Counted from the first letter of the stretch, positions 1 to 6,261 are shown. The stretch: DNA of 6,383 nucleotides from Acidobacteriota bacterium (GCA_021809235.1 JAKBAG010000174.1:1-6383); one strand, 5' to 3'. Notes: generated from the sequence alone by a model not told the origin. Program-made: numbers and translations.

Positions 1-704
1 GCAACCACAGCCGGAGCGACTACGGACGGGGCTGCCACGCCTCCGGCCAGGCTCTCGGCTGGAATCAGCCCTTCGCCGCCAGAGGCCGGAACGGGACGCA
101 GCATACGCGCCGTAACCGCTTCAAAGATCGTGGTTACCGTCACCGTGCGGCGTGGCGCCAGGCGCGTTGCCTGCACCAGATCGCGAATCCGGTCCACGCT
201 GCCGCTGGACTCCTTGATCCCCCAGATATTGGGATGCGAGGAGAGTTCTGCCACTACTTCCAGCGGAATCTCAAACTCGGTGAAGCGGGGAATCGAGTAA
301 AGCAGCACGGGCAGCGGGGATCGATCCGCAATCATGCGGAAGAACTGCAACTGCGCAGCCGGCGAAAGCTGTGGCCGGTAATAGGCCGGATTACGTACCA
401 GCACGGCATCGTAATCGAGAGCAGCCGCGTGTTCGACCAGTTCCATTGTGGCAGCTACACTCTCGCGTCCCACGCCGGCAATCAGCACCTTTTCCGGGGC
501 TGCTGTTTCCGCTGCCATCCGAAGCACGGAGCGGGATTCCTCGTCGGTCAGGGACACGGCTTCGCCGGTAGAGCCGAGAACGACCATCCCGGCCAGCAAG
601 GTGCGCGAGTAGCGCGCGATATTATGCTCCAGCTTGCGCAGATAAAGTCGTTCATCGGGATAAAACGGGGTGGTTACTGCTGCAAATACGCCGTCAAGTA
701 GCAT
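1..704 (-). CDS. DapA/HOGA-family pyruvate-type aldolase (partial, C-terminus outside window)
   Basis: The gene starts at 704 and runs left out of the window; 234 codons are visible. The protein opens GVFAAVTTPF, has the GSTGE loop (residues 44-48) that binds the keto-acid carboxylate, the catalytic tyrosine in LLYSIP (Tyr136), and the Schiff-base lysine in GIKESSGS (Lys164). These are the landmarks of the class I TIM-barrel dihydrodipicolinate synthase / N-acetylneuraminate lyase / 4-hydroxy-2-oxoglutarate aldolase family, which is cytosolic and condenses or cleaves pyruvate-containing keto acids. The arginine found in true dihydrodipicolinate synthases shortly after the tyrosine (E. coli Arg138) is replaced by Phe141, and the SSHPNIWGIKE stretch resembles animal HOGA1. 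A keto-acid aldolase is therefore likelier than lysine biosynthesis. From about residue 190 the usual barrel strand is followed by an Ala/Pro/Gly-rich insertion that reaches the window edge. The start is the first ATG before the conserved motif. Family is sure; substrate is not known. Confidence 0.9.
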   Translation of the reverse strand, partial: MLLDGVFAAVTTPFYPDERLYLRKLEHNIARYSRTLLAGMVVLGSTGEAVSLTDEESRSVLRMAAETAAPEKVLIAGVGRESVAATMELVEHAAALDYDAVLVRNPAYYRPQLSPAAQLQFFRMIADRSPLPVLLYSIPRFTEFEIPLEVVAELSSHPNIWGIKESSGSVDRIRDLVQATRLAPRRTVTVTTIFEAVTARMLRPVPASGGEGLIPAESLAGGVAAPSVVAPAVV

Positions 705-710
705 AGCCCC

Positions 711-740
711 ATTGTAGGCGGTTCTGGCTGCAAATGTATG
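711..740 (-). promoter_or_regulatory. Putative promoter of the aldolase gene, leaderless type
   Basis: On the minus strand TACAAT (716-711) lies exactly six bases before the ATG at 704. A transcript from this -10 box would begin at or next to the A of the start codon. The best -35 match is CATACA (740-735), three of six bases, with an 18-bp spacer. The only Shine-Dalgarno-like sequence is GGGG, immediately before the start and too close to be typical. The -10 box is seen; promoter activity is inferred. Confidence 0.35.
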
Positions 741-838
741 GACTGAGCCGGTGCTTCTGGAATCCACTTTGAATGCCTGCAATCGGCGCGATCCAGATTC
801 CGGCGGAATTCGGCAGGCACGGGAATGCTTTTCCTGCT

Positions 839-866
839 TTGCTGCCTGAGCGGGATCCCGTACACT
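839..866 (+). promoter_or_regulatory. Putative promoter of the membrane-protein gene
   Basis: TTGCTG (839-844) and TACACT (861-866) are separated by 16 bp and form a plausible sigma-70-type promoter facing right. Transcription would start near 872-874, downstream of the ATG at 868. This is one reason to prefer the ATG at 907 as the translation start. Inferred from base pattern only. Confidence 0.35.
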
Positions 867-906
867 CATGCTGAGTGGGAAATGCGCTAAAAGCGTGGGG
901 AATGGG

Positions 907-1428
907 ATGCTCAACGACGAAGCACTGCCGACCATGGAGGACGAGGAGGAAGACCCCGTCGTCGAGGTTGCGCCGGAAGTCATAGCCGATATTCCCAATC
1001 AGGCATTCTGGACGCTGATTCATACCCTGATTGCCCTCGGTGCCTGGGTGGCCATGTTCATCCTGATCTCTCTGTTTCACCCCGGCTACATTCCTGTGCC
1101 CATCACAACGGCACTTTCCTTCACCGTGCCATTCCTTGTCGGTAATATCTTTACCCGATTTCGACCCAATGAAATGGCTCCCGCCATGTGGCTTGTCGGC
1201 GTGATCTGGTTCTTGAGCATAACGCTCTGGGTGCTGGATCTTCCCACCGGTCCCAACGAGTGCCTGCACTGCGATGCTTCGCAGAAGCTGCTACTGACTT
1301 TTTTCAGCATCAATCAGGACAGCGGACTCATCGACGGTCAGGGACGACTGATCGGGACCTGGCCCATGATTGCGCTGATTGGCTACTCGCTCGGCGCGGC
1401 TTCAGTCCTGCGCCGACGCAGGCGCTGA
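907..1428 (+). CDS. Hypothetical four-helix membrane protein with a CxxC loop
   Basis: I do not recognise the family. The 173-residue protein has an acidic, probably cytosolic tail (MEDEEEDP and following) and four hydrophobic segments at about residues 34-57, 61-82, 91-110 and 151-167. It ends in five arginines. The basic RFRPNE turn between helices 2 and 3 and the RRRRR tail predict both ends in the cytoplasm. This places the loop between helices 3 and 4 (about 111-150), carrying Cys119-Leu-His-Cys122, in the periplasm. The pair could form a disulfide or bind a metal; no cofactor site is recognisable. An in-frame ATG at 868 would add 13 residues, but a TACACT box directly precedes it and it lacks a ribosome binding site, while GGGG lies six bases before 907. 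The gene diverges from the aldolase and converges on the rhamnosidase, so it appears monocistronic. That it is a real gene is likely: hydrophobic segments and charge distribution are coherent along the whole frame. Confidence 0.8.
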   Translation: MLNDEALPTMEDEEEDPVVEVAPEVIADIPNQAFWTLIHTLIALGAWVAMFILISLFHPGYIPVPITTALSFTVPFLVGNIFTRFRPNEMAPAMWLVGVIWFLSITLWVLDLPTGPNECLHCDASQKLLLTFFSINQDSGLIDGQGRLIGTWPMIALIGYSLGAASVLRRRRR

Positions 1429-1443
1429 GCTAAGCCCGTTGGT

Positions 1444-1460
1444 AAAGCGCGACGCTTCCT
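1444..1460. terminator. Weak hairpin between convergent genes
   Basis: AAGCG (1445-1449) and CGCTT (1453-1457) can pair around a three-base CGA loop in the 81-bp gap between the two convergent genes. The stem is only five base pairs and no long T-run follows on either strand. It is the only terminator-like structure I see there, and it is a weak candidate for shared termination. Confidence 0.22.
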
Positions 1461-1509
1461 TTGAATTCATTTACGCTTCTGACTGAACTGTTTTGCGCGA
1501 TCCCTTCCG

Positions 1510-4500
1510 TCAGTCCTGCCTGGAAATGCCCTGCACCAGGAAGCTGTAATGTCCAGCCTGAAGAAGGATGGAAACTCTGCCGGTTGCGGTGGACTGCATG
1601 GCTGGCTGCACTGTGATGCCACTCTTCTGGTCCGCCGCGGCTGTATGCAGCGTTTTCCCGTTGATCCGATACTGCTTGATCTCTGTCGAACTTAGCTCCA
1701 GTTTGCCGGTGGTGTTCGCAGGCAGTGTGATCGTCCAGAGAGCTGTGCCATGGCTGACCGACCAGGCCGAATGAATTTCTCCGTAAGGAGAAGCGTAGCG
1801 GAGATCGAGGCTGCCCAGGCGCTCGGAAAACACCGGATGCAGCAGCACTGTATGGAAGCCTGCATCCATCGGCGTGGCATCCACACCGGCTGCATAGCGA
1901 TAGATCCAGTCTGCCACGGCACCGTAGGCGTAGTGGTTATAGCTGTTCATGCTCGGATCATCCTTCATATGGTCGCCATTCCAGCGCTCCCACATCGTGG
2001 TGGCTCCGTGATCCACCAGATAGCCCCAGGACGGATACTGCGTGTTCAGCAACAGATGATAGGCAAGATCGGCATAGCCGTTGTCTGCCAGTACGGCCAG
2101 CAGATACGGCGTTCCCAGGAAGCCGGTGCCTAGCAGATCGTGATTGGCATGAATTTTGGCTGCCAGATGGTCGGCAACACGAGCACGCATTTGATCGGGA
2201 ACCAGATGCATCGCCAACGTGAGCACATACCCCGTCTGGGTATCCGCTCCGTGGGCAACCAGCCCAGGATTGTTGACCGCCATTCCAGAGCCGTGGGGAC
2301 TGGCACCGGCCACAAAGCCGTCCTCGTGCACAAAGGCTGCCTGATATGCCGCACGAATCTTCAGGAAAAGCTCTGCATAGTGCTTCTCGGCATCGGTTTT
2401 TCCCAGGGCATGCGCCATCTGTTCCATCCGGGTCACGTCATAGGCCCAGTATGCAGTGGCTACGAGCGGGAATCGCGTGGGGCCTTCTGGGGAAAGCCAG
2501 TCCCCAAAGGCAATGCCTGCGTTGTTCTTCCACAGAAAATCCGGGTTGGTTTGCTCGATTGCATCCAGATAGCGCGTCATCGCGGCCCAGTTCTGCTGCA
2601 GGATGGAGGTGTCTCCGGTCTGCAGCCATGAGGTCCAGGGAATGAGGATTCCAGCATCGCTCCAGCCTGCTCCCGATTGCGATGCTGTACTCGTCACTCC
2701 CGGAGCAAAGATGCCGTAGATATCCCCTGCAACCGGAGTGCCGGGTGCGCTGCCCAGCTGCGTTCCGCGCAGGTCCCGGGAAAACTTGCGGGAAAAGGAT
2801 GCAATCTGCATGTTGTAGCTGGCAGCACGCCAGAAAACCTGGGCATCGGCCGCCCATCCCAGCCTCTCATCCCGCTGTGGGCAATCCGTGGGCACGCCTA
2901 CAAAATTGGATCGCTGTCCCCACAGAATATTGCTCCACAGCTTCTGAATCATCGGGTTTGCAGTTCTCAGTTGGACTGAAAAGGGCGCATCCGTATGGAA
3001 GACGACTCCAGTGACGGCCTCCAGCGGGAGCCGTGCCTCAGCGCCGGTGATCTCCAGGTAACGAAAGCCGTGGAAGGTGTAGCGCGGCTGAAAGATTTCG
3101 GTACCGTTGCCGTTCAGGATGAAAGTGTCTGTGGACTTTGCCGTTCGCAGATTATCGGTATAGAGTGTTCCGTCTGCATTGACGATCTCGCCGGTCCGGA
3201 CCCGCACCGTGCTTCCACGCTTGCCATGCAGGGCCAGTCGTTCTACTCCGGAGAAGTTCTGTCCGAAGTCATAGATGTATACACCTGGCTTCGGCTCCGT
3301 CACGGATTGCGCCTTCAGGAATCGCTCCACTCGGATGGGAGGAAAATCCTGGGCAATCACCCGCACATCGGCCATGGATGGCTCATGTACCTCCGCCGAA
3401 TGCCAGTGTGCATCTTCGACGAAGGCGGGAGTCTGCCAGCCCGGCATCTCCATCCGAGCATCCTGCGCTTCGCCGTCATAGATCTCCGAAGTCAGGATTG
3501 AAGACCGCGCCGCCTTCCAGGATGCGTCCGTCACTACCCATGCGTCGGTGCCGTTGGCAAATTGGAGATGCAGCATGGCGGCAACCGAGGGTGGCGTCAG
3601 CCCATAGTTATTCGGCTGCTGGAACCATTGCAGGGGGGTGTCATACCATCCGGGAGCAACTTCCGCAGCCAATGCATTGCGACCCTGCACGAGATCTGCC
3701 GTCACGTCATAGGTTTGGTAGACGATGCGCTCGCGATAGTCCGTCCAGCCGGGAGCAAGAATCTCATTTCCCGCGCGGTGCCCATTGACCCAGAAGGTAT
3801 AGGCTCCCAGCGCGGTGGCGTAGAGCCGGGCCGAAACAATAGGTTCATGCACGGAAAAGGTATGGCGAAGAATCTTTACCGTCTCAGTCGGCCATGGCTT
3901 GTGGAGGGGCTCATCCATACGTTTGGCTGCCTCGGTTCCGGCAAAGCGAATCGCTGGCTTCCAGCCATCGGCCGCAGTCGTCGCGGCGGAGTCATGGGTA
4001 TCCGCAGAGGCACGCACCATCCAGTGTCCGTTGTCTGTTGTAGCGGAACTGATCGTGGTGCCCGATGTATCGGTCACAAGCAGTGTCGCGCTCATCGGAA
4101 CGGGGGAGTAGCTTGCTGGTTTGCTCTGCGGGGAAACATAATGGACCGTCTCAATCACCAGTTGATTTCTGCCTGCATGCACTGCGGCAGTTATCTCCAT
4201 GCGCTGGTATTTTCTCCAGGGAAACTGGCGCCAGAGAGGCATTGCCGCAGCCTGTGCAATGGCGTGCCCATTCACCCATACAGCAACCGTATCCTCGCCA
4301 GCCACAAACAACACTGCGCTTCGGATCGGATGGGGCACCGCGAAGGCGGAGTGGTACGTCAAAATCTCCTGCGTTGCTTTGGCAGGCAGCAGCACCTTTG
4401 CATCCGGCGAAGTGATCCAGGCGGCATTGGCTGAACGCAGTTCGCGTTCCTCCTCGGTCTGCCAGCCAATCCACTGCACGCCGTGCTGCCTGGCCACCGC

Positions 4501-4950
4501 GAGTGGATGCATCAATCCGGTCTCCCACCAGGTGGGCTGGCTGGGTTCGAGCGGATGGCCGTCCTTGTCCCAGAGTTGCACGCGCCACCAGTAGCGCGTC
4601 ATCGATTTGAGGATCGGACCCGTGTAGGCAACGTCCACGGACTCGCTACTTGCAATCCTCCCAGAGTCCCAGATGTCGGCCTTGTCCTGCCGGAGGCGGA
4701 GTTCACTCGATGCAATCTGGATGCGGTATGCCGTCTGTCGGGCTCCGATGCGGGTGTCCTGTATCTGCCAGGAAAAATGCGGCACAGCATCATCCAGTCC
4801 CAACGGGTTTTGCAGGTCATCTGTCTGCAGATGATCCACAACTGCGCCATAGGACATGCCCGGTGCAGCAGCCACACTGGCGGCAGCAGGGAACAGTGTC
4901 GCCAGAAGACACAGGAGTTGAATTAGAGAATTCCTGCAGTGGGTGTTCAT
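1510..4950 (-). CDS. Secreted GH78 alpha-L-rhamnosidase, multidomain
   Basis: This is an inverting glycoside hydrolase predicted to release terminal alpha-L-rhamnose from glycans or glycosides outside the cytoplasm. The 1146-residue product starts with a signal peptide (Arg6, hydrophobic core about 9-20, likely cleavage in ASVAAA near residue 28-29). Domains in order: an Ig/FN3-like domain with YWWRVQLWD (about 35-146); a first jelly-roll with VAVWVNG (about 160-320); a second jelly-roll, the rhamnosidase N domain, with YTFWVNG and APGW (about 357-520); a beta-sandwich with YDFGQN (about 530-655); the (alpha/alpha)6 catalytic barrel (about 657-1015); and a C-terminal beta domain (about 1028-1140). 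Catalytic signatures are intact: TDCPQRDERLGW with Asp689 and the probable general acid Glu695, Asp702, GWSDAG with Asp765, and TMWERW with the probable base Glu988. The frame stays open for 80 more codons upstream, but that stretch has no domain and would bury the signal peptide. The start at 4950 also has a good ribosome binding site. The exact substrate cannot be read from sequence. Confidence 0.95.
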   Translation of the reverse strand: MNTHCRNSLIQLLCLLATLFPAAASVAAAPGMSYGAVVDHLQTDDLQNPLGLDDAVPHFSWQIQDTRIGARQTAYRIQIASSELRLRQDKADIWDSGRIASSESVDVAYTGPILKSMTRYWWRVQLWDKDGHPLEPSQPTWWETGLMHPLAVARQHGVQWIGWQTEEERELRSANAAWITSPDAKVLLPAKATQEILTYHSAFAVPHPIRSAVLFVAGEDTVAVWVNGHAIAQAAAMPLWRQFPWRKYQRMEITAAVHAGRNQLVIETVHYVSPQSKPASYSPVPMSATLLVTDTSGTTISSATTDNGHWMVRASADTHDSAATTAADGWKPAIRFAGTEAAKRMDEPLHKPWPTETVKILRHTFSVHEPIVSARLYATALGAYTFWVNGHRAGNEILAPGWTDYRERIVYQTYDVTADLVQGRNALAAEVAPGWYDTPLQWFQQPNNYGLTPPSVAAMLHLQFANGTDAWVVTDASWKAARSSILTSEIYDGEAQDARMEMPGWQTPAFVEDAHWHSAEVHEPSMADVRVIAQDFPPIRVERFLKAQSVTEPKPGVYIYDFGQNFSGVERLALHGKRGSTVRVRTGEIVNADGTLYTDNLRTAKSTDTFILNGNGTEIFQPRYTFHGFRYLEITGAEARLPLEAVTGVVFHTDAPFSVQLRTANPMIQKLWSNILWGQRSNFVGVPTDCPQRDERLGWAADAQVFWRAASYNMQIASFSRKFSRDLRGTQLGSAPGTPVAGDIYGIFAPGVTSTASQSGAGWSDAGILIPWTSWLQTGDTSILQQNWAAMTRYLDAIEQTNPDFLWKNNAGIAFGDWLSPEGPTRFPLVATAYWAYDVTRMEQMAHALGKTDAEKHYAELFLKIRAAYQAAFVHEDGFVAGASPHGSGMAVNNPGLVAHGADTQTGYVLTLAMHLVPDQMRARVADHLAAKIHANHDLLGTGFLGTPYLLAVLADNGYADLAYHLLLNTQYPSWGYLVDHGATTMWERWNGDHMKDDPSMNSYNHYAYGAVADWIYRYAAGVDATPMDAGFHTVLLHPVFSERLGSLDLRYASPYGEIHSAWSVSHGTALWTITLPANTTGKLELSSTEIKQYRINGKTLHTAAADQKSGITVQPAMQSTATGRVSILLQAGHYSFLVQGISRQD

Positions 4951-4957
4951 CAGTGTG

Positions 4958-4965
4958 CCCTTCTC
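4958..4965 (-). promoter_or_regulatory. Ribosome binding site fixing the rhamnosidase start
   Basis: On the minus strand GAGAAGGG ends seven bases before the ATG at 4950. It is a near match to the anti-16S consensus. Together with the signal peptide that begins there, it decides the start against the in-frame ATGs further upstream (such as the one at 5190). Confidence 0.6.
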
Positions 4966-5090
4966 AACCTTGGATTGATTGCCATACGGACTCGTGTCAT
5001 CAGGCTCGATTCGTGGAATGACGGATGTCGGGTTATGGCCTTGCCAACCGGTCTGCCAGCCCGTACCCAAACCGGCTGGTCGTATCCTCC

Positions 5091-5129
5091 ATCCATCCAC
5101 GCATGGATTGATCTCGCCAAGCATGGATT
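5091..5129. repeat. Paired short repeats, candidate operator upstream of the rhamnosidase
   Basis: GCATGGATT occurs at 5101-5109 and again at 5121-5129, a 20-bp repeat distance or about two helical turns. The first copy also forms an inverted repeat with ATCCAT at 5091-5096 (ATCCAT, six bases, ATGGAT). The cluster lies about 140-180 bp upstream of the rhamnosidase start. The repeats are seen; a role as regulator sites is inferred and would be somewhat distant for a repressor. Confidence 0.4.
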
Positions 5130-5258
5130 CCAGCGAGACCGCCATTGTAGCGCAGGGGGTGTTGCCTCTACCCATCTGGAGCAGGGGCATGAAACTGTGC
5201 CACTGGTGCCGCCGGCATGTTACTGAATGAAGTGGTCGTCAGGAAGCGGAGGAAGGTC

Positions 5259-5318
5259 ATGACATTCATGGCTTCAATTCTTCTCATGGAAATTGCGTTC
5301 TTACGCTGGGAATGCTGA
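5259..5318 (+). CDS. Possible 19-residue leader ORF with strong ribosome binding site
   Basis: GGAGG (5248-5252) lies six bases before ATG 5259, the best ribosome binding site in the window. The frame that follows encodes only 19 residues (beginning MTFMASILLM, ending LRWEC) and stops at 5316-5318. The peptide is hydrophobic in its first half and matches nothing I know. Its stop overlaps the start of the next small frame (ATGCTGA, 5312-5318). It could be a regulatory leader peptide, or a chance Shine-Dalgarno match in intergenic DNA. Confidence 0.25.
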   Translation: MTFMASILLMEIAFLRWEC

Positions 5319-5464
5319 AAATCGACACCACCGCAGATTCCATTGACGAAGCATTGCTCGATGCGGATTTGATTCTTGCGACGAATCTTTACTTTCTCAG
5401 ATCTACGTCGTGCATCATTCAAACTCGATCCTCCACACTGCAGAACGATATGATGGCGGCATGA
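5312..5464 (+). CDS. Possible 50-residue ORF overlapping the HAD start by ATGA
   Basis: This frame begins at ATG 5312, inside the end of the 19-residue frame, and ends at TGA 5462-5464. It therefore shares the four bases ATGA (5461-5464) with the start of the HAD gene, the classic layout for translational coupling. The product (MLKIDTTADS at the start, QNDMMAA at the end) has an acidic first half and no recognised domain. Third-position GC is about 55% by hand count and gives no clear coding signal. It has no ribosome binding site of its own beyond coupling to the upstream frame. It may well be non-coding. Confidence 0.22.
   Translation: MLKIDTTADSIDEALLDADLILATNLYFLRSTSCIIQTRSSTLQNDMMAA
5449..5454 (+). 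promoter_or_regulatory. TATGAT -10 box placed for a leaderless HAD transcript
   Basis: TATGAT matches five of six bases of the -10 consensus and sits exactly six bases before ATG 5461, the same spacing as TACAAT before the aldolase start. No good -35 is present; the best is TCGATC at 5425-5430, three of six bases, with an 18-bp spacer. The box is seen; leaderless initiation is inferred. Confidence 0.35.
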
Positions 5465-6162
5465 AGGTCTCAGCCGGACAAACCCTGCTCCTGGACGCGG
5501 ACGACACGCTCTGGGAAAACAATATTTACTTTGAGCGTGCCATCGCTGCATTCATCAGCTTCCTGGATCACAAGACGCATGATGCGCAGCAGGTCCGCGC
5601 CGTGCTGAACCAGAAGGAACGGGATTCGATCGCATCCATGGGCTATGGCCTCAGGAGCTTCACCCATTCGCTCGTGTGCTGCTACGAATCCCTGAGCGAA
5701 TCCAAAGCCACGCCTTGGGTAGAGGATAGGATTCGCAGCTTTGCCCAGACCATCGCCGACCAGGAGATCGAACTGATGCCGGGGGTTGGCGAACTGCTGC
5801 CGCAGCTTGCCGACCGGCATCGTCTGATCCTGATGACCAAGGGATTTGTACCCGAACAGGCCGGCAAGCTGGAGCGAAGCGGGCTGAAGCAATATTTCTC
5901 AGCCGTAGAAATTGTGCCCGAAAAAGATGTTCCAGCTTACCGCACTGTGACGGACCGTCATCAGTGTCCGTCAGGGCAAACCTGGATGATTGGCAACAGT
6001 CCGAAATCGGATATTAATCCTGCTCTGGCTGCAGGCCTGCACGCCGTTTTTCTGGTACACAAGGATACCTGGGTGCTGGAGCATGCCCAGCTGAGCGCAC
6101 CACCCGCGGGACAGCATTTGCTGGAGATGGATTCCTTCTGGGGATTGGCAGAGTACTTCTAA
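5461..6162 (+). CDS. HAD-superfamily hydrolase (probable phosphatase)
   Basis: The 233-residue cytosolic protein has all four HAD motifs. Motif I is DADDTLW (nucleophile Asp12, acid/base Asp14), motif II is the threonine of LILMTKG (Thr126), motif III is a lysine in PEKD (Lys155), and motif IV is GNSPKSDINPALAAG (Asp184). About 100 residues between motifs I and II, mostly helical in character, correspond to a C1-type cap, which sets substrate choice. Such enzymes hydrolyse small phosphate esters through an aspartyl-phosphate; the substrate cannot be told here. The start at 5461 is chosen because motif I normally lies within the first 15 residues. An in-frame ATG at 5410 would add 17 unremarkable residues. 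The start overlaps the stop of a possible 50-codon frame and also sits six bases after a TATGAT box. A phosphohexomutase follows 105 bp downstream on the same strand, so a sugar-phosphate substrate is possible but unproven. Confidence 0.92.
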   Translation: MKVSAGQTLLLDADDTLWENNIYFERAIAAFISFLDHKTHDAQQVRAVLNQKERDSIASMGYGLRSFTHSLVCCYESLSESKATPWVEDRIRSFAQTIADQEIELMPGVGELLPQLADRHRLILMTKGFVPEQAGKLERSGLKQYFSAVEIVPEKDVPAYRTVTDRHQCPSGQTWMIGNSPKSDINPALAAGLHAVFLVHKDTWVLEHAQLSAPPAGQHLLEMDSFWGLAEYF

Positions 6163-6185
6163 ATATCCCCAACGCAGGATATGAT
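6157..6185 (+). promoter_or_regulatory. Weak promoter candidate for the phosphohexomutase gene
   Basis: TTCTAA (6157-6162, overlapping the HAD stop codon) and TATGAT (6180-6185) are 17 bp apart. The -10 is good and the -35 poor (three of six bases). If used, it would give the phosphohexomutase a leader of about 75 bases. The alternative is read-through from the HAD gene, as I see no hairpin terminator in the 105-bp gap. Confidence 0.25.
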
Positions 6186-6256
6186 GCCTGTGTCGCGTGC
6201 ACTGCGGTTGCCCTTGATGTCGACAGTGCTTCGTTTTAGCCTTTTACGACCTGCAT

Positions 6257-6261
6257 GGGAG
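6257..6261 (+). promoter_or_regulatory. Ribosome binding site of the phosphohexomutase
   Basis: GGGAG ends six bases before ATG 6268, standard spacing. It decides the start against in-frame ATGs at 6217 (no ribosome binding site) and 6184 (AGGA only four bases away). Unlike the aldolase and HAD genes, this gene has a conventional leader. Confidence 0.55.

Larger units (their letters stand above)
4951..5460. other. 510-bp intergenic region between divergent rhamnosidase and HAD genes
   Basis: This must hold the promoters of both divergent genes. The rhamnosidase-proximal half (to about 5190) is open in the rhamnosidase frame but has no recognisable protein. It contains short repeats: GCATGGATT twice, ATCCAT/ATGGAT, and CCAGCC (5056-5061) facing GGCTGG (5074-5079). 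I found no convincing -35/-10 pair for the rhamnosidase. The HAD-proximal 240 bp (5221-5460) is about 47% GC by hand count, visibly lower than the flanking genes. It holds two tiny open frames and a TATGAT box before the HAD start. No RNA gene or riboswitch fold was recognised. Confidence 0.6.

Noticed and set aside
234..701. 155-codon plus-strand frame opposite the aldolase
   Set aside because: The opposite strand carries clear aldolase motifs (GSTGE, YSIP, GIKESS) throughout; this frame has none.
694..1269. 191-codon minus-strand frame opposite the membrane-protein gene
   Set aside because: The composition is full of H, G, R, Q and C, it overlaps both the aldolase start and the membrane-protein gene, and it shows no motif.
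3562..4434. 290-codon open frame on the plus strand inside the rhamnosidase gene
   Set aside because: It is antisense to an unquestionable GH78 gene; its product has no domain and is rich in C, H, R and G, as expected of a shadow frame.
4900..4915. Lipoprotein signal for the rhamnosidase (cysteine in the hydrophobic core, LIQLLC)
   Set aside because: The residues before Cys14 do not fit a lipobox and the cysteine sits inside the hydrophobic core; a standard cleavage site follows at ASVAAA.
5056..5079. CCAGCC/GGCTGG inverted repeat considered as an attenuator hairpin
   Set aside because: Six pairs with a 12-base loop and no following T-run; too weak and too far from the rhamnosidase start to claim.
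5168..5551. 127-codon minus-strand frame spanning the intergenic region and HAD start
   Set aside because: It runs antisense into HAD motif I, starts inside the HAD coding region, and its sequence is basic and featureless.
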